In this document: piece after piece, positions 42,610-51,553 of the stretch
Layout of the letters: each line of letters starts with the position of its first letter
Numbering within the stretch: the first letter of the stretch is position 1
Source of the DNA: DASPHG01 sp963748315
GTDB lineage: Bacteria; Actinomycetota; Thermoleophilia; Solirubrobacterales; Thermoleophilaceae
NCBI GenBank assembly: GCA_963748315.1
Contig: CAVVIK010000006.1
Span: forward strand, 930,001-994,000
Direction of reading: 5' to 3'
Length of the DNA: 64,000 nt
Translations under genes and position numbers: made by a program
The notes under the pieces: generated by a model
Told to the model about the DNA's origin: nothing
The model's input: the letters and a program-made list of their open reading frames with translations, nothing else
Database searches by the model: none

Positions 42610-43155
42610 ATGCCACGGCCGCCTCGGATCGAGGTCCCGGGAGGGATCTTCCATGTCTACGCCCGAGGGAGCAGACAACAGGAGATCTACCGGGCCCGCA
42701 GCGACCGCGTCACCTATCTCCACTTCCTCGCGCTGACCATCGAGCACCATCGCTGGCATCTGCTCGCGTACTGCCTGATGGGAAATCATGTCCACCTGCT
42801 GATCGAGACGCCCGAAGCGAATTTGGCAAAGGGCATGAAGAGCCTCCATGGGAGGTACGCGCAGCGGATGAACCAGCGCTACGGAACGAAGGGCGCCCTC
42901 TTCGAGAGTCGCTACGGGTCCGTGCTCATCGAGAGCGATGCCCAGCTGTGGATGGCGATTCGCTACATCGCCCGGAATCCACTCGAAGCGGGAATGTGTG
43001 CCCTCGCCGAGGACTACGAGTGGTCGAGCTTCGGCTCAGTGAGTCGCCTGATGCCGTCCCAGCCAATAAGTGTCGACCGCCTGCTCTCCTATCTCAGCGT
43101 TGCCGGCGGGGACCCGCTGCACAACTACCGGGAGCTGGTCGCGGCCGATTTCTAA
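42610..43155 (+). CDS. REP-associated tyrosine transposase RAYT-2
   Basis: 181 residues from ATG 42610 (an in-frame GTG start at 42592 exists). It carries PGGIFHVYARGSRQQEIY, HUH motif GNHVHLLIET, Tyr in GALFESRYGSVL and RNPLEAGMCALAEDYEWSS. It is clearly related to RAYT-1 but divergent. REP elements lie 36 bp before it and immediately after it; the downstream REP begins with its TAA stop. Its REPs carry TAAAGG/CTTTA flanks, unlike RAYT-1's TTGAGT/ACTTAA, which suggests each enzyme has its own REP subtype. Confidence 0.9.
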   Translation: MPRPPRIEVPGGIFHVYARGSRQQEIYRARSDRVTYLHFLALTIEHHRWHLLAYCLMGNHVHLLIETPEANLAKGMKSLHGRYAQRMNQRYGTKGALFESRYGSVLIESDAQLWMAIRYIARNPLEAGMCALAEDYEWSSFGSVSRLMPSQPISVDRLLSYLSVAGGDPLHNYRELVAADF

Positions 43156-43180
43156 AGGGGGTCAGACCCTCTTTAGAAAC
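43153..43180. repeat. REP element right of RAYT-2
   Basis: TAAAGGGGGTCAGACCC followed by TCTTTAGAAAC. Its first three bases are the RAYT-2 stop; its last base is the first base of the sigma gene's stop codon (TAG on minus strand). Confidence 0.85.
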
Positions 43181-44229
43181 TACGCGGCGTCGCGCAGGCC
43201 TTCGATCTCGCGCTCCGCCGCGAGTCGCTCGAGCGCACGCTTCTCGAGCTTGCGCACGCCCTCGGCCGACATGCCGAGCATCTGCCCCGCCTCGCGGAGC
43301 GGCGTCGGGCTGTCGCCGTTGATGCCATAGCGCAGCTTCACGACCTTGCGTTCCTGCTCCGGCAGCTTGTCGAGCGCGCGATGGAGGATCTCCTCGCGGA
43401 AGCCGATCTCGACCTCCTCGTCGGGCGTCGGCGCGTCACCGGGCAGCAGGTCGCCGAAGGCGGTCTCGTCGCCGTCGCCCACCGGCCGGTCGAGGCTGGT
43501 GACGGTGCGAGCGGCGTCCTTCACCTCGATCACCTGCTCGACCGGCAGCTCCGCGGCCTTGGCGATCTCCTCGTCGGTCGGGTCCCGCCCCAGCTCGGTC
43601 GCGAGCGCCGTCGTCGCGCGCGCGATCTTCCGCTCGCGCTGGCCGATGTGCACCGGGATCCGGATCGTCCGGCCCTTGTTCGCGATCCCGCGCTGGATCG
43701 CCTCGCGGATCCAGAAGGTCGCGTAGGTCGAGAACTTGTAGCCCTTGCGCCAGTCGAACTTCTCGCTCGCGCGGATCAGGCCGAGGATGCCCTCCTGGAT
43801 CAGGTCGAGCAGCGACAGGTCCTGGCCCTGGTACTTCTTCGCGATCGAGACGACGAGGCGCAGGTTCGAGTTGACGAGCCGCTCCTTCGCGTCGAGGTCG
43901 CCGCGCTCGATCGCCTTGGCGATCTCGATCTCCTCGTCGGCCGTGAGCAGGGGGTGGCGGCGGACCTCGTTGAAGAAGAGCTGGAGCGCGTCCGTCGTCT
44001 GGCCGGCGACGTCGCCATTCGTCACCTTCGTCTGCCCGACCCCGTTGCGGCCGCAATCGTCCGAGACCTCGAGTCCGCGCGACTCGATCCGCTCGTGGAC
44101 TGCGGCGATCTGGTCCTCGTCGAGCTCGAGGTCCTGGATCGCCTCGCTCAGCTCGGAGAGGTTCACGCAGCCGATGTCCTCGCCCTTGTCGATCAGGGCG
44201 TCGATCCGGTCTGTCAGCACGTCGGCCAT
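43180..44229 (-). CDS. RNA polymerase sigma-70 factor, group 2/3 paralogue
   Basis: 349 residues. Short acidic N-terminus, then region 1.2 (DALQLFFNEVRRHPLLTADEE), region 2 (LRLVVSIAKKYQGQDLSLLDLIQEG, FSTYATFWIREAIQRG), region 3 and region 4 (TPLREAGQMLGMSAEGVRKLE). Regions 2.4 and 4.2 differ from the primary factor, so it probably reads other promoters. It is divergent from a membrane-protein gene carrying a SigB-like promoter motif. Control by an anti-sigma factor is not visible here. Confidence 0.88.
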   Translation of the reverse strand: MADVLTDRIDALIDKGEDIGCVNLSELSEAIQDLELDEDQIAAVHERIESRGLEVSDDCGRNGVGQTKVTNGDVAGQTTDALQLFFNEVRRHPLLTADEEIEIAKAIERGDLDAKERLVNSNLRLVVSIAKKYQGQDLSLLDLIQEGILGLIRASEKFDWRKGYKFSTYATFWIREAIQRGIANKGRTIRIPVHIGQRERKIARATTALATELGRDPTDEEIAKAAELPVEQVIEVKDAARTVTSLDRPVGDGDETAFGDLLPGDAPTPDEEVEIGFREEILHRALDKLPEQERKVVKLRYGINGDSPTPLREAGQMLGMSAEGVRKLEKRALERLAAEREIEGLRDAA

Positions 44230-44272
44230 CTGTCGTTCTCTACCCCCTTTCGAGGCGGCTGGAAACGGCGCG

Positions 44273-44297
44273 GTTACGCCAGCTCGATACCGGGCAA
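44273..44297 (+). promoter_or_regulatory. SigB/SigF-like promoter before a membrane protein gene
   Basis: GTTA, 15 bp, GGGCAA. Same spacing (19 bp from first G to GGG) as the motifs before the GlsB-like and CBS genes. An AGGAGG ribosome site and ATG 44329 follow. The match is the weakest of the three. Confidence 0.35.
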
Positions 44298-44328
44298 CCC
44301 TGTTGAACAGGAATCAAGGAGGAATCCC

Positions 44329-44983
44329 ATGAGAAACCCTCTCACGAGGAGTAACGGTACGGAATCGGACTCGCGGGCTCGGACTGCCCCCACCCCCACG
44401 GACCTCCCGCGCGAGCGGGTCGCCCCGGCGGTGGAAGCGCGTGCGCGCCAGCGCGAGGAGTTCGGCGGGTTCTCGTTCGGCTCCGTCTTCTTCGGCTGGC
44501 TGGTCGCAATCGGCCTGGCCGTGCTGCTGACGGCCGTCGTGACGGCTGCCGGAACCGCGATCGGCATCACCGAGCTGGACGACGGTGAGCTGAGCGACAA
44601 CGCGGAGACGATCGGCCTGCTCGGCGCGATCTTGCTGTTCGCCGTGCTGTTCCTGAGCTACTACGCGGGCGGCTACGTCGCCGGGAAGGCTCGCGCGCTT
44701 CGACGGCGCGCGCCAGGGCTTCGGCGTGTGGATCCTCGGCGTGCTGGTGACCGTCGCGTTCGCCGCGCTTGCGGCGCTGGCGGGCTCCGAGTGGAATGTC
44801 TTCGAGCAGCTAGACCTGCCGCGTATCCCGGTTGACGAGGGCACCCTCACGACCGGCGGCGCGATCACCCTCGCCGCGATCGTCCTTGGGACGCTCCTGG
44901 CGGCCTTCGCGGGCGGCAAGGTGGGCGAGCGGTTCCACCGCAAGGTCGACCGCGTGGCGTTTGACACGCCCGCGGAACGGTAA
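44329..44983 (+). CDS. Membrane protein with stress-type promoter, frameshifted
   Basis: Pieces in two frames join to about 217 residues. A charged cytosolic N-terminus (~45 residues, REEFGGFSFGSVFFGW) leads to helices LAVLLTAVVTAAGTAI, LLGAILLFAVLFLSYYAGGYVAG, GVLVTVAFAALAALAG and ITLAAIVLGTLLAAFAGGKVG. The frame slips at GG (44688-44689); removing one G restores GKLARFDGARQGFG, common in this kind of protein. Function unknown. A SigB-like promoter motif lies upstream. Confidence 0.65.
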
Positions 44984-44995
44984 GCACTGCGCCTG

Positions 44996-46454
44996 ATGCC
45001 GACGGGGACGGCAGATGGGCCGCTGCTCGCCAACCGGTACCGCGTTATCGAACGACTCGGCGTGGGCGGGATGGCTGCTGTCTATCTCGCCCACGACGAG
45101 CGGCTCGACCGCAACGTTGCGATCAAGCGGCTCCACCGTGTCGAGCACGAGGAGGTAGATGCCCGCCGGTTCCAGCGCGAGGCGAAGCTCGGCGCGTCGC
45201 TGAGCCACCCGAACCTCGTCTCGATCTTCGACACGGAGGAGGACGACGAGTCCGTCCTGCTCGTCATGGAGTACGTCGAGGGGGAGACCCTCGCCGACCT
45301 GCTCGGCCGCGGGCCCGTCGACGCGGACCGCGCGGTCGAGATCATCCGCGCCGTCGCGGAGGCGCTCGACCACGCTCACGCCTCCGGCATCGTTCACCGC
45401 GACGTCAAGCCGGCCAACGTCCTGCTCGGGCGCGACGGCGCGATCAAGCTGGCCGACCTCGGCATCGCCAAGGCGGTCGAGCGCACCGACATCACGGGCA
45501 CGGGCACCGTTCTCGGCACGCCCGCATACATGGCGCCGGAGCAACTCCAGGGCGGCCAGTTGGGCCCGGCCGTGGACGTCTATGCGCTTGCGGCCATGGC
45601 CTTCGAGCTGCTCACCGGCCGGAAGGCGCGTCGCGGGCGGAGCGCGGTCGAGATCGCGCACCAGGTCGTGAACGAGCCGCCGCCGGATCCGCGCGACGTG
45701 AACCCCGGAATCCCGGCGCCGGCCGCCCACGCGATCCGCGCCGGGATGGCGAAGGAGCCCGCAGAGCGGCCGGACTCGGCCGTCGAGCTCGCGACGCGGC
45801 TCCAGGGCTGCGTCGGGAAGGGGACGACGCGCCGGATGGAACGCGCGCGCCCCGTAACCCCCGTCCCGGTCACGCCGCGCACGGGAACGCCGCCCTACCT
45901 CGTGAAGCCGACGCGGCGGATCCGGTGGGTGCCGATCGCGGGTCTCGTCGCGATCGCGATCGCCGCGCTTGCGATCGCACTGACCTCGGGCGGCGGAGAC
46001 GACTCGCCTCAACCGGTCGCGGACGGCGGCAAACAGGCGGCGAAGAAGAAGGACTCCGGGGAGACCGCCGCGCTGCCGACCGAAGAGGAGGAGGCGGCGG
46101 CGCCCCGAGGAGGAGCCGGCGGCGCCCGTCGGAGGTGTTCCCGTCCCGAGTGGCGCGGGCGGCACGACTGAGGCCGAGCAGCTTCACGCCGAGGGCTACA
46201 ACGCACTCCAGGCGGGCGACTACGACACGGCGATCGAGCTCAACACCCAGGCGATCGAGGCGTTCCCGGAGGGGACTACCTGGGAGGACAACATCAACTA
46301 CGCGTACGCGCTGTACAGCCTCGGCAGCGCGCTGCGGCTGGCGGGGCGGCCCGACGAGGCCATCCCCGTCCTGGAGCAGCGGCTCGAGATCCCGAACCAG
46401 ACCGAGACGGTCCAGCAGGAACTCGACCTCGCTCGCGAGCAGGCCGGCGAATAG
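44996..46454 (+). CDS. Membrane Ser/Thr protein kinase with TPR-like tail, frameshifted
   Basis: The kinase domain (residues ~14-270) has glycine loop LGVGGMAAVYLA, Lys in VAIKRL, catalytic HRDVKPANVLL, DLGIAKA (DFG position reads DLG) and YMAPEQL. A single helix (VPIAGLVAIAIAALAIALT) follows near residue 315. No PASTA repeats are present. The frame breaks at CCCC (46103-46106); removing one C restores an outside tail with TPR-like helices (AEGYNALQAGDYDTAIELN) ending at 46454. It probably phosphorylates proteins in response to an outside or envelope signal. Confidence 0.82.
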
Positions 46455-46480
46455 CCCCCTTTGCAGGGGATTTCCCGCGC

Positions 46481-46505
46481 GTTTGCCCGACCCGACCCCG
46501 GGTAC
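46481..46505 (+). promoter_or_regulatory. SigB/SigF-like promoter before the CBS-domain gene
   Basis: GTTT, 15 bp, GGGTAC. Best match of the three to the general-stress sigma consensus; ATG 46552 is about 47 bp downstream with GGAAGAGGAG as a ribosome site. Confidence 0.5.
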
Positions 46506-46551
46506 CGAAGTTGTAGACCAGATTTTCAGCGGAAGAGGAGAGAAGCCACAG

Positions 46552-46971
46552 ATGGCCCAGAGCATTCGCGAAGTCATGACGACGAACCCGGAGTGCGTGC
46601 CCTGCGATACGCCTGTCGCGGACGCTGCGAAGCTGATGCGTGACAAGGACTTCGGCGGCGTTCTCTGCTTGGACGACGACCAGGTAAGCGGTTTCCTGAC
46701 CGACCGCGACATCGCCGTGCGCGTCGTCGCCGAAGGCAAGGACCCGGAGTCGACGACCGTCAAGGACGTCGCCACCACAGATCTGCACACCCTCTCGCCC
46801 GACGATTCGGTCGAGGATGCGATTGAGCTGGTGCGCAAGCACAACGTGCGGCGCGTGCCGGTCATCGAGGGTGCGAAGCCTGTCGGGATCGTCTCGATCG
46901 GCGACCTCGCGCTCGAGCGTGACAAGGAGTCGGCACTCGCTGACATGAGTGGCGCTCCCGCGAACAACTGA
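46552..46971 (+). CDS. Tandem CBS-domain protein
   Basis: 139 residues, two CBS motifs. The first includes VMTTNPECVPCDTPVADAAK and FLTDRDIAVRV; the second includes LSPDDSVEDAIELVRKHNVRRVPVIE and GIVSIGDLALE. Stand-alone CBS pairs bind adenine nucleotides and often act as stress or energy sensors. A SigB-like promoter precedes it and a strong terminator follows it, so it is probably a single-gene unit under stress control. Confidence 0.88.
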   Translation: MAQSIREVMTTNPECVPCDTPVADAAKLMRDKDFGGVLCLDDDQVSGFLTDRDIAVRVVAEGKDPESTTVKDVATTDLHTLSPDDSVEDAIELVRKHNVRRVPVIEGAKPVGIVSIGDLALERDKESALADMSGAPANN

Positions 46972-47018
46972 GTTCCCCCGGCCGCCGCAGCGGCTTACGA
47001 ATAAGGCGGCCACAGGTG

Positions 47019-47056
47019 AAGGGCCCGGCAATGATTGCCGGGTCCTTCCATTTTTT
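47019..47056 (+). terminator. Rho-independent terminator of the CBS gene
   Basis: A 13-bp stem (AAGGGCCCGGCAA with TTGCCGGGTCCTT, one G-U pair) and TGA loop, followed by CCATTTTTT. It also lies between convergent genes. It is the clearest intrinsic terminator in the window. Confidence 0.85.
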
Positions 47057-47061
47057 GCGTC

Positions 47062-47700
47062 CTACTCGAAGCGCAACTCGCGCGGTTCGTCGCGCATCCG
47101 CAGGACACGCGCCGGAACGCCGCCCACGACCGCGTTCGCCGGCACGTCCTTCGTGACGACAGAGTTCGTCCCGATGACAGCGTTGTCGCCGACGGTCACG
47201 CCGCGCAGGATGCACGCGCCGTAGCCGATCCAGACGTTGTTCCCCACGCGGACGTCGCGCTTGTAGATCCCCTGAAGCCGGATCGGGCGCTCGACCTCGA
47301 CCGTCCCGTGGTCGAAGTCGATCAGCATCACGCGGTCGGCGATCACGCACTCGCGTCCGATCGAGACGTGCTGGTAGGCCGAGATCGTGCATTCCTGGCC
47401 GAGCACCGTCTTGGCACCGATCGACACCACGCCCTCGTGACAGCGGATCTTCGTGCCGTGCCCGAGCCAGGACCAGCGGCCGAGCTCGATCCGCCCATGG
47501 CGGCCGATCTGGAGCACGACACCGTGGGGGATGAACGCCAGCCCGTCCAGCTCCAGCCGCCGCCCGTAGGTGGACAGGTACTTCCGTCGCAGGAGCAGCG
47601 CGATCAGCCACGCGTACTTCGGGGTGAGCATCCGGTGGGCACGCATGAAGCGCAGGAGCGTCAGCGCGCCTCCATGCAGAGGGGCGGGTGGTGGTCGCAC
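47062..47700 (-). CDS. Left-handed beta-helix acyltransferase (hexapeptide, LbH family)
   Basis: 212 residues from GTG 47700. The hexapeptide repeat region (VSIGAKTVLGQECTISAYQH, VWIGYGACILRGVTVGDNAV) ends in VVTKDVPANAVVGGVPARVL, typical of maltose/galactoside O-acetyltransferase or WbbJ-type enzymes. A catalytic-type His in DFDHGTVEVE is present. It likely transfers acetyl from acetyl-CoA to a sugar. It is divergent from the ABC exporter, 26 bp between starts. Confidence 0.85.
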   Translation of the reverse strand: MRPPPAPLHGGALTLLRFMRAHRMLTPKYAWLIALLLRRKYLSTYGRRLELDGLAFIPHGVVLQIGRHGRIELGRWSWLGHGTKIRCHEGVVSIGAKTVLGQECTISAYQHVSIGRECVIADRVMLIDFDHGTVEVERPIRLQGIYKRDVRVGNNVWIGYGACILRGVTVGDNAVIGTNSVVTKDVPANAVVGGVPARVLRMRDEPRELRFE

Positions 47701-47726
47701 GGATGCGCAAGCTAACGTGGAACGCG

Positions 47727-48461
47727 ATGCCTGACGCCTCTCCCGCGATCGTCTCTGCCCGCGATGTCCATCGCCGCTACGGCGAGGGCGACACCGCCGT
47801 CGACGCTCTTCGCGGCGTCACGATCGACTTCACGGCGGGCCGCTACACGGCCATCATGGGCCCCTCGGGCTCCGGCAAGTCCACACTGATGAACGTCCTC
47901 GCGGGGCTCGACAGGCCTACGGCCGGAACCGTGTTGCTCGACGGCACCGACATCACCGGCCTCGACGACGGAAAGCTCACCAAGCTCCGCCGCGACAAGC
48001 TGGGTTTCGTCTTCCAGTTCTTCAACCTGCTCCCGGTCCTGACCGCCGAGGAGAACATCGTGCTGCCGCTCTCGATCGCCGGCCGTGACCCCGACAAGGC
48101 ATGGGTCGACCACCTGATCGAGACGGTGGGGCTCGGAGATCGGCGCACCCATCGCCCGTCCCAGCTTTCGGGCGGCCAGCAGCAGCGTGTCGCGATCGCC
48201 CGCGCGCTGGCCTCGAAGCCGGCGGTGATATTCGCCGACGAGCCGACGGGCAACCTGGACTCGAAGGCCAGCGACGACATCCTGGTGCTGCTCAGGCGCG
48301 CCGTCGACGAGTTCGACCAGACGGTCGTGATGGTGACGCACGACGCGCATGCGGCCTCGTTCGCCGACCAGCTCGTGGTGCTCGTGGACGGGCAGGTGGT
48401 CGAGGACCGTGAGGCGCCGGGCGCCGACGAGATCCTCGACGTCATGAAGCGCGTCGCCTAA
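47727..48461 (+). CDS. MacB/LolD-type ABC exporter ATPase
   Basis: 244 residues from ATG 47727. Walker A MGPSGSGKSTLMNVLAGLD, Q-loop FVFQFFNLLPVL, signature LSGGQQQRVAIARAL, Walker B VIFADEPTGNLDS and VTHDAHAASF are intact. This is the MacB/LolD/FtsE branch, which powers mechanotransmission rather than classic import. Its stop overlaps the permease start by one base, so they form one transporter. Confidence 0.92.
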   Translation: MPDASPAIVSARDVHRRYGEGDTAVDALRGVTIDFTAGRYTAIMGPSGSGKSTLMNVLAGLDRPTAGTVLLDGTDITGLDDGKLTKLRRDKLGFVFQFFNLLPVLTAEENIVLPLSIAGRDPDKAWVDHLIETVGLGDRRTHRPSQLSGGQQQRVAIARALASKPAVIFADEPTGNLDSKASDDILVLLRRAVDEFDQTVVMVTHDAHAASFADQLVVLVDGQVVEDREAPGADEILDVMKRVA

Positions 48462-51028
48462 TGCGAAAAGTCGCGCTGCGCGGTGTCTTCGCGCGCAAGC
48501 TGCGCGCCTTCCTGACGGCGCTGGCCGTCTTCCTCGGCGTTGCGCTGATGACGGGGACGTACGTCCTCACGGACACCTTCACGAACTCGTTCGGCCAGAT
48601 CTTCGAGCAGTCGAACAAGGGCACGGACGTCGCGGTCGTCCCGCGGGATGTCGTCGACAGCCAGCAGGGCGCAGACCCGCCGGCGATGCCGGCGAGCCTG
48701 CTCAAGACGGCGCGCGGCGTCGACGGCGTCGCCCAGGCCGTCGGCGGCATCTTCTCGGCCGGCGTATCGCTGATCGACGAGGACGGCGACCGGATCGGCT
48801 CGACACAGGCCCCCGCCTTCGGCGCCGCCGCCCAGCCGAAGCGCTTCGAAGCGTTCGACTACCCCGAGGGCCGGGCGCCGCAGGCACGCGACGAGGTCGC
48901 CGTCGACAAGCTCTCCGCGGACAACGAGGGGCTCGACGTCGGCGACGAGATCACCGTCAGCGGCAGCGAGGCCGCGCGCAAGTACACGATCGTCGGCATC
49001 GCGAAGCTCGGCGAGGTCGATTCCTTCGGCGGCGCGACGGTAGCGGTCCTGCCGCTCCGCGAGGCCCAGCGCCTGGCGGACAAGCGGGGCGAGTTCGACC
49101 AGATCTCGATCGCCGCCGCCGACGGCGTCGACCCGGCGGTCCTGAAGCGGCGCGTTGCGGAGGTCATGCCCCCAAGCGTCGAGGTGCGGACGGGTGAGGA
49201 GAACGCGCAGCAGCAGACCGACGACATCGAGGACGACCTCGGCTTCCTGAAGGTCGCGCTCTTGATCTTCGCCTGGATCGCGCTCTTCGTGGGCGCGTTC
49301 ACGATCTTCAACACCTTCTCGATCACGGTCGCCCAGCGCACGCGCGAGTTCGGGATGCTGCGCACGCTGGGCGCCTCGCGCCGGCAGGTCTTGACGTCCG
49401 TGCTGATCGAGGCACTCGTGATCGGCGCGATCGGCGCCGGGCTCGGCATCCTCGCGGGCATCTGGGTCGCGAGCGGGCTGAACTCGCTCTTCAAGGCGGC
49501 CGGGATCGACCTGCCGAACACCGGCAACGTCGTCGAGACGCGGGCGCTCGTCGTGCCGCTCGTGATCGGCATCGCGGTGACCCTGCTGGCCGCGATCATC
49601 CCCGCCGTCCGCGCGACGCGCGTGTCGCCGGTGGAGGCGCTCAGCGACCAGGCGGTCGCGCCCACGCGCCGCCGGCGCCGGTTCGTCACCGGGCTCGCCC
49701 TGCTGCTGAGCCTCGGCGGGATCGTGGCCATCAGCGTCGGGCTGTTCGGCGGCATCGACTCCGCAAACGACGCGGCGGCGCTGCTGGGGCTCGGCGCGGT
49801 GCTGATGTTCTTCGGCACGGCGCTCCTGTCGCCGCGATTCGTATCGCCGCTGGCCTCCGTCGTCGGCCTCGCGCTCGAGCGCGTGCGCAAGCTGACCGGC
49901 CGGCTTGCGCGCGAGAACGCCGTGCGCAACCCCGGCAGGACGGCCACCACCGCCGCGGCGCTCATGATCGGCCTCGCGCTCGTCACCTTCGTCGCGGTCT
50001 TCGCCGCCGGCATCAAGAGCTCGATCAACGATGCGGTCGACAAGAGCTTCGCTGCCGATCTGACCCTGCAGCACGACGACGGCTTCTCGCCGATCCCGAC
50101 TGCGGCCGAGCGCGAGGTCGCCGCGATCGACGGCGTCGGGCCCGTCTCGTCGCTGCGTTACGGCGAAGGCGAGGTGAAGGAGACGGGCGGCGACACGAGT
50201 TTCATCACGGCGATCGACCCAAAGGGTGCCAGCCAGGTCTTCGAGTTCGAGTGGAACGAGGGGTCGAACGCGACGGTGGACGGGATGACGCGCGACGACG
50301 CGATCGTCGATCAGGCGTGGGCGACGGACAACGACGTCGACGTCGGCGACACGCTGTCGGTCACGACGCCGGCGGACAAGCAGGCCGTCTACACCGTGCG
50401 CGGGAAGCTCGAAGACACCGCGGACCTGTGGGGCGACTTCGTGCTCACCCACACGGCGCTGAAGGACGACTTCCACGTCCGCCAGGACGGGCTGATCCTG
50501 CTCGACTATGCCCCCGGTGCCGACCCGATCGCGGTGCGCAAGAACGTCGAGGCGACGATCGATCGCGACTTCCCGGTCGTCGACGTGCTCGACCAGAGCG
50601 AGCTCAAGGACAGGTTCGCGGAGCAGGTGAACCAGCTCGTCAACCTGCTGTACGCGCTGCTGTCGCTCGCCGTGATCGTCTCGCTGTTCGGCATCGTCAA
50701 CACGCTCACGTTGTCGATCTACGAGCGCACGCGCGAGCTCGGCCTGCTGCGCGCGATCGGCATGTCGCGCCGCCAGGTCAGGCGAATCGTCCGCTACGAG
50801 GCGGTGATCACGGCGCTGCTCGGCGCGCTGCTCGGCAGTGCGCTCGGCATCTTCTTCGCGGTGATCGTGTCGCGGCCCCTCGCGGACGAAGGCTTCAACC
50901 TGTCGTTCCCGGTGGGAACGCTGATCCTCCTCTTCATCCTCGCCGCGATCGCGGGCATCGTCGCGGCGATTCTGCCCGCGCGGCGGGCGGCGCGGCTCGA
51001 CGTGCTCGAAGCGCTGGCCTACGAGTAG
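48461..51028 (+). CDS. FtsX/MacB-type ABC permease, duplicated
   Basis: 855 residues with two FtsX-like halves. An N-terminal helix (AFLTALAVFLGVALMTGTYV) and a large extracytoplasmic domain of about 220 residues come first. The first FtsX domain (LLIFAWIALFVGAFTIFNTFSI) follows. A second extracytoplasmic region and a second FtsX domain (LLYALLSLAVIVSLFGIVN, ERTRELGLLRAIGMSRRQVRR) complete the fold. It works with the upstream ATPase, probably moving lipids, lipoproteins or peptides at the envelope. The substrate is unknown. Confidence 0.9.
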   Translation: MRKVALRGVFARKLRAFLTALAVFLGVALMTGTYVLTDTFTNSFGQIFEQSNKGTDVAVVPRDVVDSQQGADPPAMPASLLKTARGVDGVAQAVGGIFSAGVSLIDEDGDRIGSTQAPAFGAAAQPKRFEAFDYPEGRAPQARDEVAVDKLSADNEGLDVGDEITVSGSEAARKYTIVGIAKLGEVDSFGGATVAVLPLREAQRLADKRGEFDQISIAAADGVDPAVLKRRVAEVMPPSVEVRTGEENAQQQTDDIEDDLGFLKVALLIFAWIALFVGAFTIFNTFSITVAQRTREFGMLRTLGASRRQVLTSVLIEALVIGAIGAGLGILAGIWVASGLNSLFKAAGIDLPNTGNVVETRALVVPLVIGIAVTLLAAIIPAVRATRVSPVEALSDQAVAPTRRRRRFVTGLALLLSLGGIVAISVGLFGGIDSANDAAALLGLGAVLMFFGTALLSPRFVSPLASVVGLALERVRKLTGRLARENAVRNPGRTATTAAALMIGLALVTFVAVFAAGIKSSINDAVDKSFAADLTLQHDDGFSPIPTAAEREVAAIDGVGPVSSLRYGEGEVKETGGDTSFITAIDPKGASQVFEFEWNEGSNATVDGMTRDDAIVDQAWATDNDVDVGDTLSVTTPADKQAVYTVRGKLEDTADLWGDFVLTHTALKDDFHVRQDGLILLDYAPGADPIAVRKNVEATIDRDFPVVDVLDQSELKDRFAEQVNQLVNLLYALLSLAVIVSLFGIVNTLTLSIYERTRELGLLRAIGMSRRQVRRIVRYEAVITALLGALLGSALGIFFAVIVSRPLADEGFNLSFPVGTLILLFILAAIAGIVAAILPARRAARLDVLEALAYE

Positions 51029-51038
51029 GCTCAGACCG

Positions 51039-51542
51039 ATGCAGCTACTCGGACGCGACTACCTGAAGATCTACCTCGAGGACCACTACGCCGGCGCCAC
51101 GGCGGGGCTCGAGCTGGCACGCCGCACCGCGTCGGCGAACAGCGGTACGCCGTACGGCCCGGACCTCGAGCGGATCGCGCGCGAGATCGAGCAGGACCGC
51201 GACTCGCTGCGAGCGATCATGACGACGCTCGGCGTGGGCCCGGACCGGTTCAAGGTCGCGGGCGCGTGGGTGGGCGAGAAGGCCGGCCGGCTGAAGCTGA
51301 ACGGCCACCTGACGAGCTACTCGCCGCAGAGCCGCGTCACCGAGCTCGAGGGGCTCGTGGTGGGCGTCACGGGCAAGCGCAGCCTCTGGGTCGCGCTGCG
51401 CCACATCGTGCCGCAGGAGCCGCGGCTCGATCCCGAGGAGCTCGAGGGACTCATCGGGCGTGCCGAGGTCCAGCTCGCCGACCTCGAGGAGCTGCGCCTG
51501 AGGGCGTTCTCCGAGGCGGCCGCCGCAGCCGAGCGCGTCTAG
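51039..51542 (+). CDS. Conserved hypothetical helical protein
   Basis: 167 residues, all helical by composition. It starts MQLLGRDYLKIYLEDHYAGA and contains RIAREIEQDRDSLRAIMTTL and SRVTELEGLVVGVTGKRSLW. No signal or membrane segment. Length and helix pattern recall ferritin-like/four-helix bundles, but metal ligands are not obvious. It lies 10 bp after the exporter permease on the same strand, so likely the third gene of that operon. Confidence 0.65.
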   Translation: MQLLGRDYLKIYLEDHYAGATAGLELARRTASANSGTPYGPDLERIAREIEQDRDSLRAIMTTLGVGPDRFKVAGAWVGEKAGRLKLNGHLTSYSPQSRVTELEGLVVGVTGKRSLWVALRHIVPQEPRLDPEELEGLIGRAEVQLADLEELRLRAFSEAAAAAERV

Positions 51543-51553
51543 CCGCTCTCCAT

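Noticed and set aside
48458..50476. 672-codon open frame antisense to the FtsX-type permease
   Set aside because: Low-complexity Arg/Asp/Glu composition with no recognisable domain. The plus-strand gene has clear Walker-partner and FtsX features.
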